A DNA stretch of 64,000 nucleotides, taken from IMG/VR virus record IMGVR_UViG_3300023235_000008, positions 124,001 through 188,000 of that record, one strand, 5' to 3'. The stretch's first letter is position 1. Each line of letters begins with the position of its first letter. The position numbers and the translations under genes are program-made. This document shows, in pieces, positions 16,025 through 25,053 of this stretch. The notes under the pieces were generated by a model that saw nothing but the letters and a program-made list of their open reading frames with translations, was not told the origin of the DNA and searched no databases. This DNA is from a virus.

Positions 16025-17360
16025 TCCAAAAATCCAAGGCGGCATCGTTATGTTTACCGAATATTTCAATCATAGTGATGGGTTGCATGCGAATACTTTC
16101 AAGATACTCAATACGCTTCTTACCTTTTCTACGACCTTCTTCAAAATCGTCTGGATACTTATTTTCCATAGTATCACGAGCAAGGAGATTTGTCAACACG
16201 TCAATGAGTGGTTTTTGATTACGGTCGGCTAATGGGGTCAACTCGTCTATCAACTCGTGGAGTATAGGATGCAGAACATCTTTTGGCAACCATAATGGAC
16301 ACATTGCCACACTGCTATCAAACTCAAAACAGACTTTAGACAAGATTTGGGTGTTATATTTTTTGGATAGGTGAAACATATTACGAACCTCGAATAAGCC
16401 GGGTGTTGTTAATGTGAAATCCAGTCTCATTTGGTTTGGTTTTTGTTGTGAAGTCAATCCTTCTTCAAAGTGTTTAATGAACTTTTGGTAGTCAAGTCCT
16501 GTTCGTATATATTCACCAATGACTCCTGTACCATCAATGCTCGCACACACTTGCCAATCCCTAAATGATTTCAACACGGTGAACAATGAAGCGTTTTTCG
16601 ATATACCGTGTCCTGACTTATTATAAATCTCACTTAGATTAGTGTTATAACGGGCATACACCTTTGACGAATGACCTGTGCGGACAAGAATCTCCATTGT
16701 TTCCCAATGCTCTTTGAACATAAGCGGTTCGCCACCAACCCAGTATATTTCTTCTAATGATTTATTAACTATGGCGTCACGTAACTCACCATACATATCA
16801 GATTGATTGTTTGCTAACTCTTTTTTATATTTCATCCAAGGGTGAAACTGGCCAGCATACTCGTCATTTTTTTTAACTTCTGATTCCCAAGATGAACTAA
16901 GCATCGGTCCACACATACGACATTTGAAGTTGCATAAGTTGCTGAACCGATAGTCAAAGCTTACAGGCTGGCCGTTGTAGTGCCCGTCTGGGTCCGTGTT
17001 TGCAATAACCTCATCCCACTTATCACCAAACAGGTGCTCAAAGTAATCGCGGTATACACTTGTGTTTAGAAGCTTACCAGTGCACACTTCACACTCAGGC
17101 AGAACTTCGTTGTTCATCATACGAAGCCTCACGCTTTTCATATGATCACTATTCCAATGTTCTTTGAGACTAGGTATAGAGAAAGTTTGCTGCTTTTCAA
17201 AAAAAGCCATTACTTCTTCTTTGGATTTGTTCTCCATGCTATCGTTAGTATCTATGTATTGTTTAAAGTTAGTAGATGGTTCGCGACTAGCACAACAGAG
17301 TCTGCGTTCACCTTGCGGTGAACAATAGCTGTGTACCCACGGGGCAATGCATTTGGTCAT
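16011..17360 (-). CDS. Radical SAM protein with twitch-like N-terminus (copy A)
   Basis: CNFKCRMC near residue 142 is the CxxxCxxC site for the 4Fe-4S cluster, and WVGGEPLMF is the GGEP SAM-contact motif. The N-terminus CIAPWVHSY, with LCC near residue 22, and ECEVCTG fit the N-terminal twitch layout of a radical SAM group common in marine phages. Substrate unknown. An FW-box gene overlaps its 3' end; its own C-terminus is also FWNDIK. Confidence 0.85.
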   Translation of the reverse strand: MTKCIAPWVHSYCSPQGERRLCCASREPSTNFKQYIDTNDSMENKSKEEVMAFFEKQQTFSIPSLKEHWNSDHMKSVRLRMMNNEVLPECEVCTGKLLNTSVYRDYFEHLFGDKWDEVIANTDPDGHYNGQPVSFDYRFSNLCNFKCRMCGPMLSSSWESEVKKNDEYAGQFHPWMKYKKELANNQSDMYGELRDAIVNKSLEEIYWVGGEPLMFKEHWETMEILVRTGHSSKVYARYNTNLSEIYNKSGHGISKNASLFTVLKSFRDWQVCASIDGTGVIGEYIRTGLDYQKFIKHFEEGLTSQQKPNQMRLDFTLTTPGLFEVRNMFHLSKKYNTQILSKVCFEFDSSVAMCPLWLPKDVLHPILHELIDELTPLADRNQKPLIDVLTNLLARDTMENKYPDDFEEGRRKGKKRIEYLESIRMQPITMIEIFGKHNDAALDFWNDIK

Positions 17361-17716
17361 AGATTTGCGACAATCCTTTTCAATTCTGCAATTTTAGGCT
17401 TATTCTTCTCTATCATGAAGTCGTGAAACCCATTATGAAACCACTTATAATTATTATAACATACATCGGTTACATTTTCCATACAAAGTTTTTGTATGCT
17501 ATCCAATATACCAATAAATCTTAAATCATCTTCGGTTTCTGATCGCAACTTACTTTCAAGGTCGCGGATTGGTACTATAAAATCGCCATCATAATCTGAT
17601 AACAGAATGCTTTCCCATCCCATCGCATACAGCATATTGCGGGTGGCGGTCGATGCAGATTTAGCTATCGGGACAACGCCAAGGTCTTTTTTCGGAGACA
17701 CTATTACTTCAATCAT
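17357..17716 (-). CDS. Sulfotransferase-like fragment, 119 aa
   Basis: VVPIAKSASTATRNML near residue 15 resembles the 5'-phosphosulfate loop that binds PAPS in sulfotransferases. The protein is much shorter than a full sulfotransferase (usually over 200 aa) and lacks a recognisable 3' phosphate motif, so it may be a reduced domain. An APS-kinase-like gene at 7564 could make its donor. ATGA overlaps at both ends show it belongs to the operon. Confidence 0.5.
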   Translation of the reverse strand: MIEVIVSPKKDLGVVPIAKSASTATRNMLYAMGWESILLSDYDGDFIVPIRDLESKLRSETEDDLRFIGILDSIQKLCMENVTDVCYNNYKWFHNGFHDFMIEKNKPKIAELKRIVANL

Positions 17717-17925
17717 ATCGGTTTTCTACTTGTGATTTTTTTCGCTATCAAAATGACCTCGTAATCTTCTGCTTCTTTTCTTCTTTTGAAATCTGCTGGG
17801 TCTTCACACAAACTATCAAAGAAATCTTTTTTATCACGGCATTCTATTTCTTCGGGGGTTATTTCTACCGCCGCTTCATCAATGCGTGTTAATAAATCTT
17901 TAAAAAAATCGCTATCGTCAGTCAT
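17713..17925 (-). CDS. FW-box-like small protein, 70 aa
   Basis: The ATG at 17925 gives MTDDSDFFKDLLTRI, with a second copy further on (KKDFFDSLCEDP); both follow the x-D-F-F/W-x-x-L pattern. The rest is highly charged and ends in a basic segment. Its start contains the stop of the upstream FW-box gene (ATGACTGA). Confidence 0.6.
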   Translation of the reverse strand: MTDDSDFFKDLLTRIDEAAVEITPEEIECRDKKDFFDSLCEDPADFKRRKEAEDYEVILIAKKITSRKPI

Positions 17926-18121
17926 TATATTTCCATTCCCATTTACTTCCAAGTTGTTGAAGTTGAAGTTTACACATAGTTCTTGCGTATTTGTTATCCG
18001 TTATCGGAAAGTCACAGTGCGACAAGTCATATGGATTGCCGTCCTCGGGCAAATACTTGCAACTTTCGCAAGACTTTACGCCATCCCATTCCAAGGCTTT
18101 CCAAAACTTATCTTTATTCAT
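17918..18121 (-). CDS. FW-box Cys-rich protein, 67 aa
   Basis: It begins MNKDKFWKALEWDGVK, followed by SCESC and two more Cys, and ends KWEWKYND. Four Cys suggest a zinc-ribbon-like fold. Its ATGAATAAA start contains the TAA stop of radical SAM copy B, so the two are coupled. Confidence 0.7.
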   Translation of the reverse strand: MNKDKFWKALEWDGVKSCESCKYLPEDGNPYDLSHCDFPITDNKYARTMCKLQLQQLGSKWEWKYND

Positions 18122-19298
18122 ATCCCATCGCTTTTGCTATGTGTGGATAAATGTCCGCAAAATCTTGCTTGCGTAATCTATCAGTTGCCTTCATATAGTT
18201 ACAAAATACTTTACCATCGCTGCCCGAACCTGCCTCAATGAAGTTAATAAGTTGTTGCCAGTTTTCATTGTATTGTGGCATGATATGCATACAATGATAC
18301 TTAATGTTATCAACCACTAGCCGTTTGCATTCCGGTGTCATATACTGGACATTCATATGCCATGGGTCGTGCAAATAGTTCCAATGGATTGAATCAAACT
18401 TACCCTCTTCTTCTGCCCACATCAATAACTGGTCAAGATAGAATACGTTTTGTATATTTATAGTGAAACAAAGTTGTCTGGTAAAAGTTGTGCTGTTAAT
18501 CCATGCTTTTTTAATAATAAATGAACGCACTTCATCCCATTTGGCACCATACCGTTCGTATTCAAATCGCTCACCAATATTATCAACAGAATATGCAAAC
18601 TCTACACTCTTAAAATCATATAGAAAATCATAATGGTGGACTTGTGTGCCATTAGTATTATAGTGCAACTCAATCGTATTTTTTACTTCGGTAGGAATAT
18701 TTGACAAGAAATCAATATGTTCTTTAATCATAAATGGTTCACCGCCAGTGAACTCAATGTACTTGATTTGTTCTACCTCAGTCATATTAATAAGGTTATC
18801 CCAAAAATGATGATTATCTTCTGGCCAGCGTCCTAGCTGAAGTTGCTTATATGCTAGATGTTCTTTGCCGCCGCCGTCACGTTCCATTTCTTCTTTAGCC
18901 CATTTCGAACTTGACCAAGAACCACAAATACGACATTTTAGATTACATTTGTTTCCAAGTTTCAAATCAAGAAACCACAAGCTATCGGGTTCAATGTCAG
19001 TGTAATCAATCTTATCCATAAGATGTTTTAGGCGAAATTGGGTATTCATACGCTTAGACATTTTGCCAGCAGATTCTTCTTCCCAACATCTCGAACACGT
19101 TTCGGGTTTCTCGCCATTCAAAAACTGTTGGCGTAGGTCTTTCATATAATCAGATTTATATGCGTCTTCGATAGTGTGTTTACGTAGGTCAATCCCCGGC
19201 ACTTCGTCACGAGCAAGACAGCACGGACGGCATCCGCCCATCGGCGTTGTTTCCATACTAATCCACGGTAACGGGCAAATATTTGGTAGTTTATTCAT
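18114..19298 (-). CDS. Radical SAM protein with twitch-like N-terminus (copy B)
   Basis: Near residue 8 ICPLPWISM, then GGCRPCC and CSRCW, form the N-terminal Cys cluster pattern. CNLKCRICG near residue 118 is the radical SAM site, and FTGGEPFM the GGEP motif. The enzyme should open SAM by one-electron chemistry; the target is unknown. It overlaps an FW-box gene at each end. Confidence 0.85.
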   Translation of the reverse strand: MNKLPNICPLPWISMETTPMGGCRPCCLARDEVPGIDLRKHTIEDAYKSDYMKDLRQQFLNGEKPETCSRCWEEESAGKMSKRMNTQFRLKHLMDKIDYTDIEPDSLWFLDLKLGNKCNLKCRICGSWSSSKWAKEEMERDGGGKEHLAYKQLQLGRWPEDNHHFWDNLINMTEVEQIKYIEFTGGEPFMIKEHIDFLSNIPTEVKNTIELHYNTNGTQVHHYDFLYDFKSVEFAYSVDNIGERFEYERYGAKWDEVRSFIIKKAWINSTTFTRQLCFTINIQNVFYLDQLLMWAEEEGKFDSIHWNYLHDPWHMNVQYMTPECKRLVVDNIKYHCMHIMPQYNENWQQLINFIEAGSGSDGKVFCNYMKATDRLRKQDFADIYPHIAKAMGYE

Positions 19299-19531
19299 TT
19301 ATTAAGGTATCCCAAAACGCTGCCTTCTTTGATTTCTTCTTGCGGTCTATGTATATTTTTTTCATAAAAAATCTTCCTGCATTCACAACACGCTATTTCT
19401 TGTTCAATAATCATATATGGTTCTGAATCTTTGATTTTGACTTCTTTGGTTTCTCGGTTTACAACGAAACCGGCACCGCACCCACATCGCAACGGATTAC
19501 TTAAAGCATTCCAAAACTCGTCTTTATTTAT
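19295..19531 (-). CDS. FW-box Cys-rich protein with no standard start codon, about 78 aa
   Basis: The conserved box INKDEFWNALSNP precedes CGCG and CCEC. At the position where relatives have ATG this gene has ATA, overlapping the TAA stop of radical SAM copy C (ATAA instead of ATGA). No ATG, GTG or TTG lies between the upstream in-frame stop and the box; a TTG at 19492 would remove the box. An ATA, ATT or CTG start must be assumed. Confidence 0.55.
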   Translation of the reverse strand: MNKDEFWNALSNPLRCGCGAGFVVNRETKEVKIKDSEPYMIIEQEIACCECRKIFYEKNIHRPQEEIKEGSVLGYLNK

Positions 19532-20838
19532 TTCCAGTCTTTTAATCTCATTAACTCAGGAAACACATCATAAAAGTGTTCATTTCTTAGTGTATCTAGT
19601 TTACCAATCGTTTCGTTAAACTTGGGGATTAAATATGTATTATCTGTCCCATTCATAAAGTTCAATGCCGATTTAAAACCATTTGTCGCACGATGAAAAT
19701 CATCGCTCGGCTCAATGAATGCGATATGTTCATTGTATATTTCTTCGACTTCCTTCTTCATATCCTGTGGCAAAATATCCATACGGTATTCGTCTGGACC
19801 TTGTAGTATATTGACGTTCCAATCCTTGCCACGTACCAATCCAAGTTTAATCCACTCTCGATGAAAATCAGGAATATGATATGCGTTCATAACACTCATT
19901 GTCGAACTAACATAAAAATCCACATCAGGACAAACCCGCATCATTTCCTCACGATTAAGAACAACCTGTTTCCATTTTGTACCATACCGCATAAGCTCGC
20001 CTCGTTCATACGAAGCATCAAGACTTGCTCCAATACTCACACTGTCAAACTCTTTCCACATTTCAAGAACGTTTTCGCTCTTGTATTTCAACTCAGTAAA
20101 GTTAGTATTATATGATAGTTTAACATCATTTCGCCCTTGGCGCAATAGTTCTTTTAACACCTTATAATGTTCTTCCATCATTAGGGGTTCGCCACCAGCA
20201 AAATATACCTCCTGAATATACGGAATATGTGGCAATAGTTGTTCCCACGCATCGGTTTGATATCGACCAGCGTAAGTAACATTTTCCGCATCCTTTGGCA
20301 ACCAGTTATATTTCTTCTTTTCTTTAACCCATTTCGAACTAAAGATATCACCACACGAACGACATGCTAAGTTACATAGATTTGAAAATCGTATGTCATA
20401 ATAGCGTAGTTTAAAATCACCCGTCGTCCCATCGTTATTAATATCAACGTCTTTAATATTATGACCGAATGACTGATTGGCTGTATTGCGCATACTAAAG
20501 AAACCATTGCGTTCTTGTTCGTAGCATTTAGTGCATTCGTCGCATGATTTTTCATTTACCATATTGCTCCGAATGGTATTCATTTTATCATTATGGAAAA
20601 TCTCTTCCATTGTATTATCTCGCATTGAACCAACAGGGTTTTCGTATGTTGCTAGACAACAAGGATAAGCCTTACCATCTGGATATGCGTGTAGGTGTAC
20701 CCATGGCAACATACAAAACGTCTTACTATCCATAAGTAGCTCACGCTCGGTATCGGTTAACTCTTCTATTTTTATGTTAATAGGGGCACGATTACCATAA
20801 TCGTATTTTGTGTAATAATCGTCCTCGTCTTTACTCAT
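19528..20838 (-). CDS. Radical SAM protein with twitch-like N-terminus (copy C)
   Basis: KTFCMLPWVHLHAYPDG, then AYPCC and CDECTKC, form the N-terminal Cys pattern. CNLACRSCG near residue 157 is the cluster site and FAGGEPLMM the GGEP motif. Length (436 aa) is similar to the other copies. Its stop overlaps the ATA of the next FW-box gene. Confidence 0.85.
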   Translation of the reverse strand: MSKDEDDYYTKYDYGNRAPINIKIEELTDTERELLMDSKTFCMLPWVHLHAYPDGKAYPCCLATYENPVGSMRDNTMEEIFHNDKMNTIRSNMVNEKSCDECTKCYEQERNGFFSMRNTANQSFGHNIKDVDINNDGTTGDFKLRYYDIRFSNLCNLACRSCGDIFSSKWVKEKKKYNWLPKDAENVTYAGRYQTDAWEQLLPHIPYIQEVYFAGGEPLMMEEHYKVLKELLRQGRNDVKLSYNTNFTELKYKSENVLEMWKEFDSVSIGASLDASYERGELMRYGTKWKQVVLNREEMMRVCPDVDFYVSSTMSVMNAYHIPDFHREWIKLGLVRGKDWNVNILQGPDEYRMDILPQDMKKEVEEIYNEHIAFIEPSDDFHRATNGFKSALNFMNGTDNTYLIPKFNETIGKLDTLRNEHFYDVFPELMRLKDWK

Positions 20839-21113
20839 CTAAACTTTCCATTTATTCTAAACTTATAATCATTATACCATTTACTCCCACACCGCTCACA
20901 TGTTGGCTGAAGGGTGCCCATGTCAGGTTGTTTTTGATGCCACGTCCAATCATTCGGGTATTTTGGTTGTGCTTTGTATACAGTATACGGAAAAGTAAAT
21001 ATCGGATGACCGTTTTCGCACTCAGCCGTTTCACCACCATACGCATATACCTTACTATGGTCTATTGACAATGCTTCAATAAAAGATTCTTTGCTTATAG
21101 CGTTTTGTACCAC
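20835..21113 (-). CDS. FW-box-related Cys protein, 92 aa (GTG or ATA start)
   Basis: A GTG at 21113 gives a full frame, but alignment of the box (ISKESFIEAL) with its relatives puts the start at an ATA at 21098 that overlaps the upstream TAA (ATAA). Here Trp of FW is replaced by Ile. One Cys near residue 30 and a CERCG pair near the C-terminus suggest metal binding. It follows radical SAM copy D. Confidence 0.6.
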   Translation of the reverse strand: MVQNAISKESFIEALSIDHSKVYAYGGETAECENGHPIFTFPYTVYKAQPKYPNDWTWHQKQPDMGTLQPTCERCGSKWYNDYKFRINGKFR

Positions 21114-22432
21114 GTGACAAGTTCCTCTGGAAATGTTTCTTCAAATAGTTTACCGCGGCGAATGTCATACTGTGTATAAAACTGTTTGAAATCGTGCTGC
21201 CTTGCTTCTACATCAATGGGGGCTGGTTCTCGTAGATAATCAATCAATCGTTCAATGTGATCTATTTCATGTGCGTGTAATAGTTTTGGGTCTTGTTTCA
21301 TTAACCATCCACCAAGGGCTGCACGGCGGGTTGAACGGATTTCTTCGGGAAGAACCAAGCAAGATTGAAAGCTCGGGAATCTAAGTATATTTAGTGTAAA
21401 ACTAGGTTGTTTACCCACAATCCAATGCTTTTGTCTTAACATAATAAGATGGTCAAGCATATCAGTTAGTGTCCACAAACACAATGCATTAACCGTGCAC
21501 ATAACACTGACATCATTGAATGTGCCATCGGCAAGAAGCGCATCCAAGCGTGATGTCCACTGATCGTAATCCAATCCATCACGAATATATTCGGCGTGTG
21601 CGTCTGTCGCTTCGCAACTAGTATACAATGTGCCGAAGTTAATAACATAATCATTGATAAGTCTATTAAATAATACGTCCGAACATCCAAGGTTTGAGTT
21701 CATTGAAATAGGTGGATACTTGAAAACGCTATCAGCACTATTTTTATAATCAGCATAAATCATATCAAGCAGTTTCCAAAAGTCCTGCGACATGGTTGGT
21801 TCACCGCCCGTAATACGCAACTCCTGCAACGATCCCTTTAAGTCGCTTTCCCACCACTTAAAGAACGCATCGACATATTGATTTGGTTCACCTACCTTGA
21901 AAGGTTGTGAAGCAGCATGTGTATGCGTAAAGTGATTGCGTCCGTCAGTTACTAAGCCTTCGTATGGACCGTTTTCTTTGATATCTTTTGCCCACGTTGT
22001 AGAAAACGCAGGGTTACAATACGAACAAGCAAAGTTACAAGTACGATCAAATGATATCTCTAGCGTCTTTAAGTCAACGTCTTGTTGTGGATTTGTTTTG
22101 TATGCAGTAAGGTTTTCCGACCAATCATAAATCTTTGATTTGTATACACGGTCAGGAACAGCATCAGTTTCCATATCCATCACTTTCCAACAGTAGTCGC
22201 AACCTTTAGGACGTTCACCACGCACCATTAACTCACGGTCGTGTTTCTTTTCCTTGGTGTTATGTAATAGCTTTGGATTGTTTACAACATCGTCAGATAT
22301 TTGATGTGCAGGGGGATGGTGACACGATGTAGTTTGACCGCTGCCTAACCATATAGTAGCGTTATACCATTTCGCCGAACAAAAGCTTGGCGATAGTTTA
22401 TCCAATACTTTTTTGTAATCTTTATCGTTCAC
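21095..22432 (-). CDS. Radical SAM protein with twitch-like N-terminus (copy D)
   Basis: FCSAKWYNATIW and SCHHPPAHQI near the N-terminus, and CDYCW, give a variant of the twitch Cys pattern. CNFACSYC near residue 133 is the radical SAM site; ITGGEPTMS is the GGEP motif. It is most like copy E in layout and they form a subgroup with SCxHPP instead of PCC. Confidence 0.85.
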   Translation of the reverse strand: MNDKDYKKVLDKLSPSFCSAKWYNATIWLGSGQTTSCHHPPAHQISDDVVNNPKLLHNTKEKKHDRELMVRGERPKGCDYCWKVMDMETDAVPDRVYKSKIYDWSENLTAYKTNPQQDVDLKTLEISFDRTCNFACSYCNPAFSTTWAKDIKENGPYEGLVTDGRNHFTHTHAASQPFKVGEPNQYVDAFFKWWESDLKGSLQELRITGGEPTMSQDFWKLLDMIYADYKNSADSVFKYPPISMNSNLGCSDVLFNRLINDYVINFGTLYTSCEATDAHAEYIRDGLDYDQWTSRLDALLADGTFNDVSVMCTVNALCLWTLTDMLDHLIMLRQKHWIVGKQPSFTLNILRFPSFQSCLVLPEEIRSTRRAALGGWLMKQDPKLLHAHEIDHIERLIDYLREPAPIDVEARQHDFKQFYTQYDIRRGKLFEETFPEELVTWYKTL

Positions 22433-22679
22433 TGAACATTATTCCAATCCGTTTCTGTTCTTTTTTGTATTGTAGAACGCTATGAAAATGGCTTTTCCAC
22501 GATTCTTGTTTTTCAGGATCGCTTACAATCTCGTCACAATCCTTACAAACTTCACATAACTTATAAATCATATACAGCTTTTTTTGTTTGCCTACCGTAA
22601 CTGTTGTGTTGGCGGCTTTGATGAGGATTGTAGGATGAATGCATTTAGTCAAACCATTCCAAAACTGTTCCTTATCCAT
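22422..22679 (-). CDS. FW-box Cys-rich protein, 85 aa
   Basis: The ATG at 22679 gives MDKEQFWNGLTKCIHP. CEVCKDCD near the middle suggests metal binding; the C-terminal third is basic. The start codon region (ATGGATAAG) contains the TAA stop of the 38-aa gene before it, and the gene overlaps copy D downstream. Confidence 0.65.
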   Translation of the reverse strand: MDKEQFWNGLTKCIHPTILIKAANTTVTVGKQKKLYMIYKLCEVCKDCDEIVSDPEKQESWKSHFHSVLQYKKEQKRIGIMFSER

Positions 22680-22788
22680 AAGGTTCCCATTCTTCACCAG
22701 TGAAAATCAACAATCCTTTTTCTTCGTCGTGGATTATTTCACCTTCAAATGGCACTACTGGCGGTGGCGAGGGCGTATCATCTGTCAT
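22672..22788 (-). CDS. Small acidic protein, 38 aa
   Basis: It starts at an ATG inside the last codons of radical SAM copy E. The product has a Pro run (SPPPVVP) and ends LLIFTGEEWEPYG, the same pattern as the tails of other box proteins (GLEIWNGKEW at 25390) and of phage fibre modules. It lacks the FW box itself, so it looks like a tail module without its leader. Confidence 0.6.
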   Translation of the reverse strand: MTDDTPSPPPVVPFEGEIIHDEEKGLLIFTGEEWEPYG

Positions 22789-24142
22789 ATTTGTTGCTCC
22801 TATACATACAATCATCCCAGAACTCAATCATCTCTGGAAACGTTTCTAAGAAGTTAGTGCCCCTACGGTTATCGTGTTCATTGAAGAATCGATAGAAGTT
22901 AACACGTGCTTCATTTAAATCTTTCTCGCCCATAGGAGTTTTCATATGGTCAAGGTTTCTCACCATCTTGGCAGCTTCGTAATCCTTGAATCCATCATAA
23001 CAAGTAGGACAAGACTCTGGACTATTACCTAAGTATTTTACCATATTTTCAAGCTGAAATCTATATGATTCGGGCAATATTTGAATCGATTGCCATACTG
23101 GATCAGTAAGAACTGGGATGTCAAACCACACACGCTGATAATCGTTGCTGTAAATCTTACGAAGACCAAGGATAGCGGTAAACAACTCAGGGAGACTAGT
23201 GATACTAAGGTTATTTAGGGTAATAATAAATGTAACACTATTCCTATGTGGAATGTCGTGTAAGAATGTATTGACGTTATCCCATAAACGATTGAAGTCA
23301 AGCCCGTGTCGAATATACTCAGCCTTTGAACCAAATGCATCCAATGAAACAAACTGCATAAAATGTTCTACATTCTCGCCGTCGCAAATACGTTTCGTAT
23401 AATCCATATACTTGTCAAAGATTTTAGGCTCTACACTAAAGTTGCTCGTTACGTTTAAGTGAAGGTCTGGTTTTGGATTTTCTAAAACATAGTCAAATAC
23501 TTTATAGGTGTTCGGGTCCATTAATGGTTCACCTCCTGTCATTCTGAAATGACGCAATGTTGGATACATTGCTGCCCAATCTTCCCAAAACTTTTCTACA
23601 TATGGATTATGTTCACGTTGTGGGATTGGGCGACGGTCACCAGCAAAATGCGCAGGATGGTTGTGCGGGGTAATGGTTGGCCACGCACCTTGTGATTTTG
23701 TTTCTGCCATCCATGATGAACTATATTGTGGCGAACAATAGCTACACTTTAAGTTACAGGCGTTATTAAAGTTCACCTCAACATACGATGGATTGACAAC
23801 GCCGCCCGCAACAACCTTATCAAAGTTATCCATTGCCCAAGGCTCACCACTACGATAGTGACGGTCTGACAGATTTCCTTGGTCTTCCATCTTCCAGCAA
23901 TAATCACAACCAGTAGGTCGCTTACCCGCAACCATCATTTGCTTTTGGATATCTTTTTCGGATGTTTCGTTTAACGTTTCACGTTTCAAATCCATCTTGT
24001 GCGGTGGCGGATGATAACATGAGTTAGTATGACCTGTTGTTAGGTGAAGGCTGGTTTGTAACCATTTAGCCAAGCAGAATGTTTCGGAAACATCGTCCAG
24101 TTTCTTCTTGGCGTGTAATGCATCGTCGTTATAGTTACTCAC
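22778..24142 (-). CDS. Radical SAM protein with twitch-like N-terminus (copy E)
   Basis: ETFCLAKWLQTSLH, then SCYHPPPHKM and CDYCW near the N-terminus; CNLKCSYC near residue 127 is the cluster site and MTGGEPLMD the GGEP motif. Length is 454 aa. It is first of the five copies in transcription order, preceded by a glycosyltransferase-like gene (ATGA overlap). Confidence 0.85.
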   Translation of the reverse strand: MSNYNDDALHAKKKLDDVSETFCLAKWLQTSLHLTTGHTNSCYHPPPHKMDLKRETLNETSEKDIQKQMMVAGKRPTGCDYCWKMEDQGNLSDRHYRSGEPWAMDNFDKVVAGGVVNPSYVEVNFNNACNLKCSYCSPQYSSSWMAETKSQGAWPTITPHNHPAHFAGDRRPIPQREHNPYVEKFWEDWAAMYPTLRHFRMTGGEPLMDPNTYKVFDYVLENPKPDLHLNVTSNFSVEPKIFDKYMDYTKRICDGENVEHFMQFVSLDAFGSKAEYIRHGLDFNRLWDNVNTFLHDIPHRNSVTFIITLNNLSITSLPELFTAILGLRKIYSNDYQRVWFDIPVLTDPVWQSIQILPESYRFQLENMVKYLGNSPESCPTCYDGFKDYEAAKMVRNLDHMKTPMGEKDLNEARVNFYRFFNEHDNRRGTNFLETFPEMIEFWDDCMYRSNKYDR

Positions 24143-25053
24143 CAGTTCTCCCGCTTTCTGATTATATCAATCTCGGTTGTCATAAAGTCTTCCTGTACGT
24201 GATTCTTTTTATAGAAGTGTTTAAAAAACTTTGATTGGTCACTATCATATCGCACCAATGGGATATTCAATCGTGACTTAACAATATCAATGGTTGCTTT
24301 GATATATCTATCATCGTTATTATTCGCATAACCATCGTATTGCATTTTCAATACGTCGAAGTCTTGAACGCCCGTATAATCCCAATCGGTTAGCATAACG
24401 GCGTGTAATCCGAATAAAGCACCATCCATTGCTGAAACACCAAACTCGGCGTCGGCTCCTGTATTCAACCATACCATAAGATTATCAAGGTTCTTATCGT
24501 GAACCATTTGCTCAAACTCTGGTAGTGTAGGACGAACACCTTTATTCAGACACATCTTTACGCCTTCACGAAACCCTGCTCTCCAAGCATTGAACTCACT
24601 TTGATTGGGATGCGTAGTTCCGTAAACATTCCACATAGCGTGATAGTTAGGGTCATAGCAAAACTCTACGTTGTTTTCATCTGACCCATCACTATTTTCG
24701 TGCGTTCGCATATTCATAATGAAATCACGATGCCAAATACTAATACCGCCGTTGCCGTATCTCAATCCATTTATTGCATTGATTGCCTTCCAACGATATG
24801 CACTTGGTACATCAGGTGCTTCAAATGTTTGATTAAAGAAGTTTGGATCAGGCATATGGTCACCATCAATCAACACAAACCATTCGGTTTCACTGATTTC
24901 AGCTGCCGCTTTGTGTGCGGAATCACTGCCTTTTACACCATCGACACGATTTGCCCATGGCACCATATTCTGGATTTCTACCCAAAACTCTTCTTTTTTT
25001 GGTTCGTCAAATGTTAGATAGACCACATCAAGGTCTGCAACATCAATCTTCAT
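24139..25053 (-). CDS. Glycosyltransferase-like protein, 304 aa
   Basis: DVVYLTFDEPKKEEFW at the N-terminus, FVLIDGDHMPDPNFF with a candidate Asp-x-Asp metal site near residue 62, and GLRYGNGGISIWHRD point to a GT-A type transferase. It matches the C-terminal domain of the protein at 9962. The donor and acceptor are unknown. The KKEEFW segment may be a chance likeness to the FW box. Confidence 0.65.
   Translation of the reverse strand: MKIDVADLDVVYLTFDEPKKEEFWVEIQNMVPWANRVDGVKGSDSAHKAAAEISETEWFVLIDGDHMPDPNFFNQTFEAPDVPSAYRWKAINAINGLRYGNGGISIWHRDFIMNMRTHENSDGSDENNVEFCYDPNYHAMWNVYGTTHPNQSEFNAWRAGFREGVKMCLNKGVRPTLPEFEQMVHDKNLDNLMVWLNTGADAEFGVSAMDGALFGLHAVMLTDWDYTGVQDFDVLKMQYDGYANNNDDRYIKATIDIVKSRLNIPLVRYDSDQSKFFKHFYKKNHVQEDFMTTEIDIIRKRENW

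Noticed and set aside
19431-19619. + strand ORF across the 19.5-kb joint
   Set aside because: It runs antisense to two overlapping coding regions and has no ribosome site.
24139-25053. FW box in the glycosyltransferase-like protein (KKEEFW)
   Set aside because: The segment falls inside a conserved transferase strand and lacks the following x-x-L-x-x-P, so it may be chance.
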